NCBI GenBank assembly: GCA_037783415.1
Contig: JAZGTN010000087.1
Coordinates: forward strand, 2,790,001-2,854,000
DNA: 64,000 nt
Source of the DNA: Leptasterias polaris
Taxonomy: Eukaryota; Echinodermata; Asteroidea; Forcipulatida; Asteriidae
Reading direction: 5' to 3'
Shown one piece after another: positions 60,159 through 64,000 of the stretch. Position 1 is the first letter of the stretch. Each line of letters starts with the position of its first letter. The notes beneath the pieces are model-generated. The model saw only the letters and a program-made list of their open reading frames with translations. It had not been told where the DNA came from and did no database searches. The translations under genes and the position numbers were made by a program.

Positions 60159-60200
60159 ATGGCCGCTGCCGAAGAAGTTGCAGTCGTACTGAGAGAGGTG
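60159..60200 (+). CDS. First coding exon of an unidentified divergent gene
   Basis: ATG at 60159 sits in a near-ideal context (ctcaccATGG) and opens MAAAEEVAVVLREV, followed by a donor at 60201 (GTG|gtaaga; the alternative GAG|gtggta is 3 bases earlier). Without splicing the frame stops after a few more codons, so an exon is the better reading. Alanine/glutamate-rich starts like this are common in nuclear or cytosolic proteins, but I cannot name the family. No convincing second exon is visible before the window ends. It lies about 390 bp from the ATP7 5-prime exon donor, in opposite orientation. Confidence 0.45.
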
Positions 60201-61639
60201 GTAAGAAAAATCTGTTGAGAACTTTCCGGAATGGATTTTATTATCTTCAACGCCAAGCGCCACTTGCACTCGAGTCAAATTTTGAGGGTCTTAAAAGGCT
60301 CCAATTGTCTGTGAAATATTGTTGCTATTCGACACTTTCGACGGTTTTGAGTTGAGTTTATACCAGCTCGTTTCCTTCGACTCAGTCCCTTACCAGTATC
60401 GTAGGACGCCCTGTATTCAATTCAGGGCGTCCCTGAAATCGAGGCAAATTTTTTACCTCTCTGCACGCGATGTAAACAGTCCCTAGATACAATTTTTGTG
60501 GTTTGACTTGCCAAGCAAAGAGTCTCCTCTCATTTGACCAAAACTTAGAAACATGTAAGGCTCCACTAAATGCAAAAAGTTGTGGTATTTTAGGCATTTC
60601 TGCAAGGTACAAAAATATGTCATACTATCGGGGCCATAACAAAAAAAATTCCCACCGAAAAAGTTCCATCAAACACTTTTTCTATTCACAATTCACGATG
60701 ATCAAATCATGTGACTGAACATTCTGCTGAGCATTCTGGGGGAAAAAATACAGAGGCATAAAGAAGCCACGTGCCTTATATCATTTTCTAATAGTCTGGA
60801 TAATTTTCTTTTTCCTACCTCCATGGTTACGGTAACACTGTAGTCTCTATCATTTTTGTTATTAATATTAAAATTTAAACATCAGCTTTGTGATTCGATT
60901 ATCACTATTTATTTATATGCTTTATTATAAATGTTAAGAAACATAAAAAGACACAAAACTAAATAAAAATAAGATTTGAAAGCCAAGAATTATTGACATT
61001 TTTATTTTTTTATTTTTTTTTATTTAAGTTTTTGAAAAATACCATGGTTATTTTTAAAACTAAATAAAAAATATGTTGAATAAAATGAAGAAAACTGCTG
61101 GCTATAGAGTCATACACTAAGTCTCACAGAACACTTGTAGTCACTGCAGATGTTTCTTCCACGTATGGCTTCACCTGGACACCATACTTTCTTGTTTGCA
61201 TCGAAAATGGGTCAAACTCAAAACAAATGGGACGGTATTATGGGACGCTACATGTTATCCACAATATGTTATCCACAATATACATGTTATTCACAATATA
61301 CATGTTATCACGAGAGGGCAATATCATTCAAGAAAAGACTAGAGTTTGGGATGTCAGCAAGATACATTTTGTTTTGTGGGAAATACTTTTTTTATATTTT
61401 TTTATACAGAATTTCGAAAGACATAAAAAAAGCTGTGCACTTTAGGTTCAAGTAGGCACTGAAAGAGTTAAATGACAAAATCAAGGACATGAACTTCTGC
61501 AAGACAACAGGTCCTATGAAGTACATGTTTCTAATGAGCAATGTCTAGAACCCAAACCCTAAACTTAACAATGACCTAACTCTTACCCGAGAATAACAAT
61601 AATACAACTAGACATAATTTTTTGTAGGAAACAAAAAAG
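60201..61639. other. No further exon recognised
   Basis: Probably intron of the 60159 gene. T-runs near 60998-61022; short tandem repeat (acatgttatccacaata-like) at 61249-61311. Confidence 0.5.
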
Positions 61640-63219
61640 AGGTGTTCGGTGTGACCTCGTGTTTCAAAGAAATGTTATAAACATGTCTGTGTATTAAATA
61701 TTGATATACTTCTATAGAGTCTTTAGAATGGTGGTTCTAAAGATTTGACCAAACTTTTTGGATGTAACACATCCCAGCTTGAGTACATGCAAAGTTTCCA
61801 TTTGATCACCAAAGTTGTTCTGTACATATAGATCTTGTAAAACACTACCTTGGTGGTGACATAACATGAAAATCGATGACGTCGTGAAAACGTCACTCAA
61901 CATTATATCCTTGTAGGACCTTCCAAGTCTCATGCAAAATGAAATTCGATTATAGCTTGCTTTGAACTGAAGATATGTAACAATTGGTCAAAATTTCAAA
62001 AATTTGTAAAAAAAAATTGATGACGTCATCAAGTCGTCACTCTAGCTTTAAGTAGTCAATATCACTGTCTATCAACATGCCAAGTTTCAACTCAGTCGAA
62101 CTTGTGGTTTTGTAGGTACACAGCTTCAAAAAGTAAACCTTTAACCCTAACTCCCAAAGCGTTTTTACTAGAATCCATCCCTAACCCAACACATTCCAAC
62201 AGCTTATACTACCATGAGATGGGAACTGTACCCAATCTTAGGGGGACGATACACAACCTAACAAACTCAAACAGGCCTTTTTTGTTTGATTTTGTTGGAG
62301 TGTGTACACTTGGCATGTGCAAAATTTGATCAGTGAAATCACACAGTACCCAACATAACATAATCCAACAACTATCTCATTAGACCATGGAGGAAAGAGC
62401 AATGCCAGACATGTACATTTCACACATCCACCATACCCACTCAATCAAATTCAAACACCATTACTTGTCAGCAAGGATACACAATCCCACAGAATCAAAC
62501 ACCCAATCCTAACTTCACTGTACTTAACCTAACAAAATTAAACACTTTGCCCTGTTTGAATTTGTAGGGTTAGGGATTGTTAGGGTTAATGCGATACCAC
62601 GTGACACATGATGACGTCATCAATCTAAAAATTGACACATATGTTGTCTGTATGAAGGTCATTATGTATACCAATTTTGAAACGATTATCATAAACTTCA
62701 CCACAGACATCTAGTAAAAGTGTATTTTTAATTGTTTTTTACCTGCCGCTAGAGGGCGCTCTTGACTTTTATGACGTCACTTGTCTTATTTTTTTAAACC
62801 AGACTCTTGCTCGACTATAACACCGTTAAAAAAAACTTCAAAAAGTGTGCCACTTTTAAATTACAAGGCACTTCCGGTTTCTTCCTGTTTCGACCGGAAG
62901 TAGAGGTCATGTGAGGTCATGCACAGGACAAAAAAAAAAGACCTATATGACCTAAGTATGATCCCGCATAAAAGATTAATTAATTTTTTTCTAAAAACCT
63001 TGTAATTTGACACCTGATGACGTCATCATGACGTAACTGAAACGGTTTCGTCTCATAATGGTTATCTATCTACATGTAAAGTTTCAAGTTTATATGAGCT
63101 TGGGAAGTGTGCTTTTGTTACCGGACAATCGACGGCCAGAAGAAGAAGACGAAGTAAAAAAATTAAAAAAACGAACAATAAGAAGAGGTGTTCGGAGCTA
63201 TGCTCCGCTCCGAACACCT
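61640..63219. mobile_element. Unclassified mobile element, about 1.1 kb plus a nested MITE
   Basis: Bounded by the direct repeat aagaggtgttcgg (61637-61649 and 63183-63195). The right end folds into a 13-bp hairpin (63186-63198 with 63207-63219). The interior carries TGACGTCA four times (62021, 62612, 62772, 63018) and a CTCF-like motif (62746-62760). Interrupted by the piggyBac-like MITE at 62141-62589. No long open frame. Hairpin-ended non-autonomous element; class unknown. Confidence 0.6.
62141..62589. mobile_element. piggyBac-like MITE, copy 2
   Basis: TTAA at both ends (62141-62144, 62586-62589), CCCTAAC / GTTAGGG termini, 441 bp inside; differs from 18865-19314 at only a handful of bases. 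Confidence 0.85.
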
Positions 63220-64000
63220 AAATATGCAGTTCTTGTATCTAGCACTTTATCACACCCAAAGGGCATCTCAAAACACCCAATGATTTGTTATACACTTTGA
63301 TCTGTACGCTGCCACACCCTGTGGTTTGTGGATTTATGTGTGTGAAGACTGGCTATAGCGTTCTATTTTTAATCCTGTTTAATTTTAGTGTGTCGACATT
63401 TGCTTCTTTTACAGGTTGGCTCAGAGTTCAGATTGGAATCAGTAGAAATGGTTAAGCAGAATCACAAGTTTTGTTGAACCATTTATAAACTTTAAAATAT
63501 ATGTATGCCGAACTCTATGAAGTAATATATGAAGACTCCAAAAAACCACCTTTGCTTATTTCCACAATTGAAATAAGCCTTATATGAACATGCACAAAAT
63601 ATCTGACAAAACATTTAAACATAAACCATTTTTTGTTGTTTTCACTGAAGCGTACTCATCCAATTTATGAAATTGTGTTCACTCAGTTCTTGGTTGGGTG
63701 TTGTGATTATTGAAAAGTAGAGGATGGAAATAAATTAACTCATTTCAAACAACAATGATTAACTTTCTCTTAAAACCAAGCCCTACCCCTCCCCCTCCCA
63801 TACACATGTATGTTGACCTTGTAAATCAAGGGCTTCGCCTTGTTTTTTCATTGTACACAAAAGCAAAGCGAGGGCGTCCTCACTGTGAAAACAACCAGAT
63901 CCCTGTGTGTAAAGTTCTCAGTTTCAGTGGGTACAATGTATGCCTGCTCCCACACAACCATGTAATGTAATGAGTTTCCACTTTAGACAGCAGGATAGTT
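63220..64000. other. No gene recognised
   Basis: SINE-like tail (ctagcactttatcacaccca near 63239) and the dispersed repeat at 63415-63480. Nothing coding seen to the window end. Confidence 0.5.

Noticed and set aside
60462..60468. Metal-response element (TGCACGC) near the ATP7 promoter
   Set aside because: A single 7-bp match is expected by chance about once per kilobase, and it lies on the far side of the divergent gene start.

Overview
The window looks like nuclear DNA of a marine invertebrate deuterostome, probably an echinoderm and perhaps a sea star. Supporting signs are split genes with canonical GT-AG introns, very low gene density, AT-rich non-coding DNA, and many tRNA-headed SINEs, MITEs, minisatellites and decayed non-LTR retrotransposon pieces. 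The group assignment is inference from overall style; no mitochondrial or rDNA marker is present to settle it.

The one gene that can be reconstructed completely is an ATP7-type copper-transporting P1B-ATPase on the minus strand. It has 20 coding exons from the ATG at 58396 to the stop at 37049-37051. All exon phases agree, and the spliced CDS is 4482 nt (1493 residues plus stop). It has every catalytic signature of the family. It also has eight N-terminal GMTCxxC heavy-metal domains, where human ATP7A/B have six. A probable non-coding 5-prime exon ends at 59770. Just beyond it, facing the other way, is the first coding exon of an unidentified plus-strand gene (ATG at 60159), so the two probably share a divergent promoter. 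A run of seven GC boxes lies at 59526-59648, just inside ATP7 intron 1.

The left 37 kb holds no gene I can name. Three splice-bounded, frame-compatible blocks on the plus strand (13753-13813, 17857-17950, 18437-18597) may be the 3-prime part of an unknown gene, with a second possible terminal exon at 18309-18358. The rest is repeats: several tRNA-headed SINE families, five C-terminal fragments of non-LTR reverse transcriptases, several MITE families, a 30-bp minisatellite of about 43 copies (27036-28333), and a 36-bp degenerate tandem array near 16.9 kb.

Within ATP7 the introns contain SINEs (the four clear tRNA-Leu/Ser-like copies all antisense to the gene), RT fragments, and an 80-bp minisatellite of about 18 copies at 50851-52345. 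The 80-bp unit shares sequence with an interspersed repeat whose best copy (59235-59372) combines a hammerhead-ribozyme-like core with a perfect histone-type 3-prime stem-loop. The right end (61640-63219) holds a mobile element about 1.6 kb long. It carries four CRE palindromes and a CTCF-like motif, and it is interrupted by a TTAA-flanked piggyBac-like MITE. A near-identical copy of that MITE sits inside a SINE at 18865-19314.
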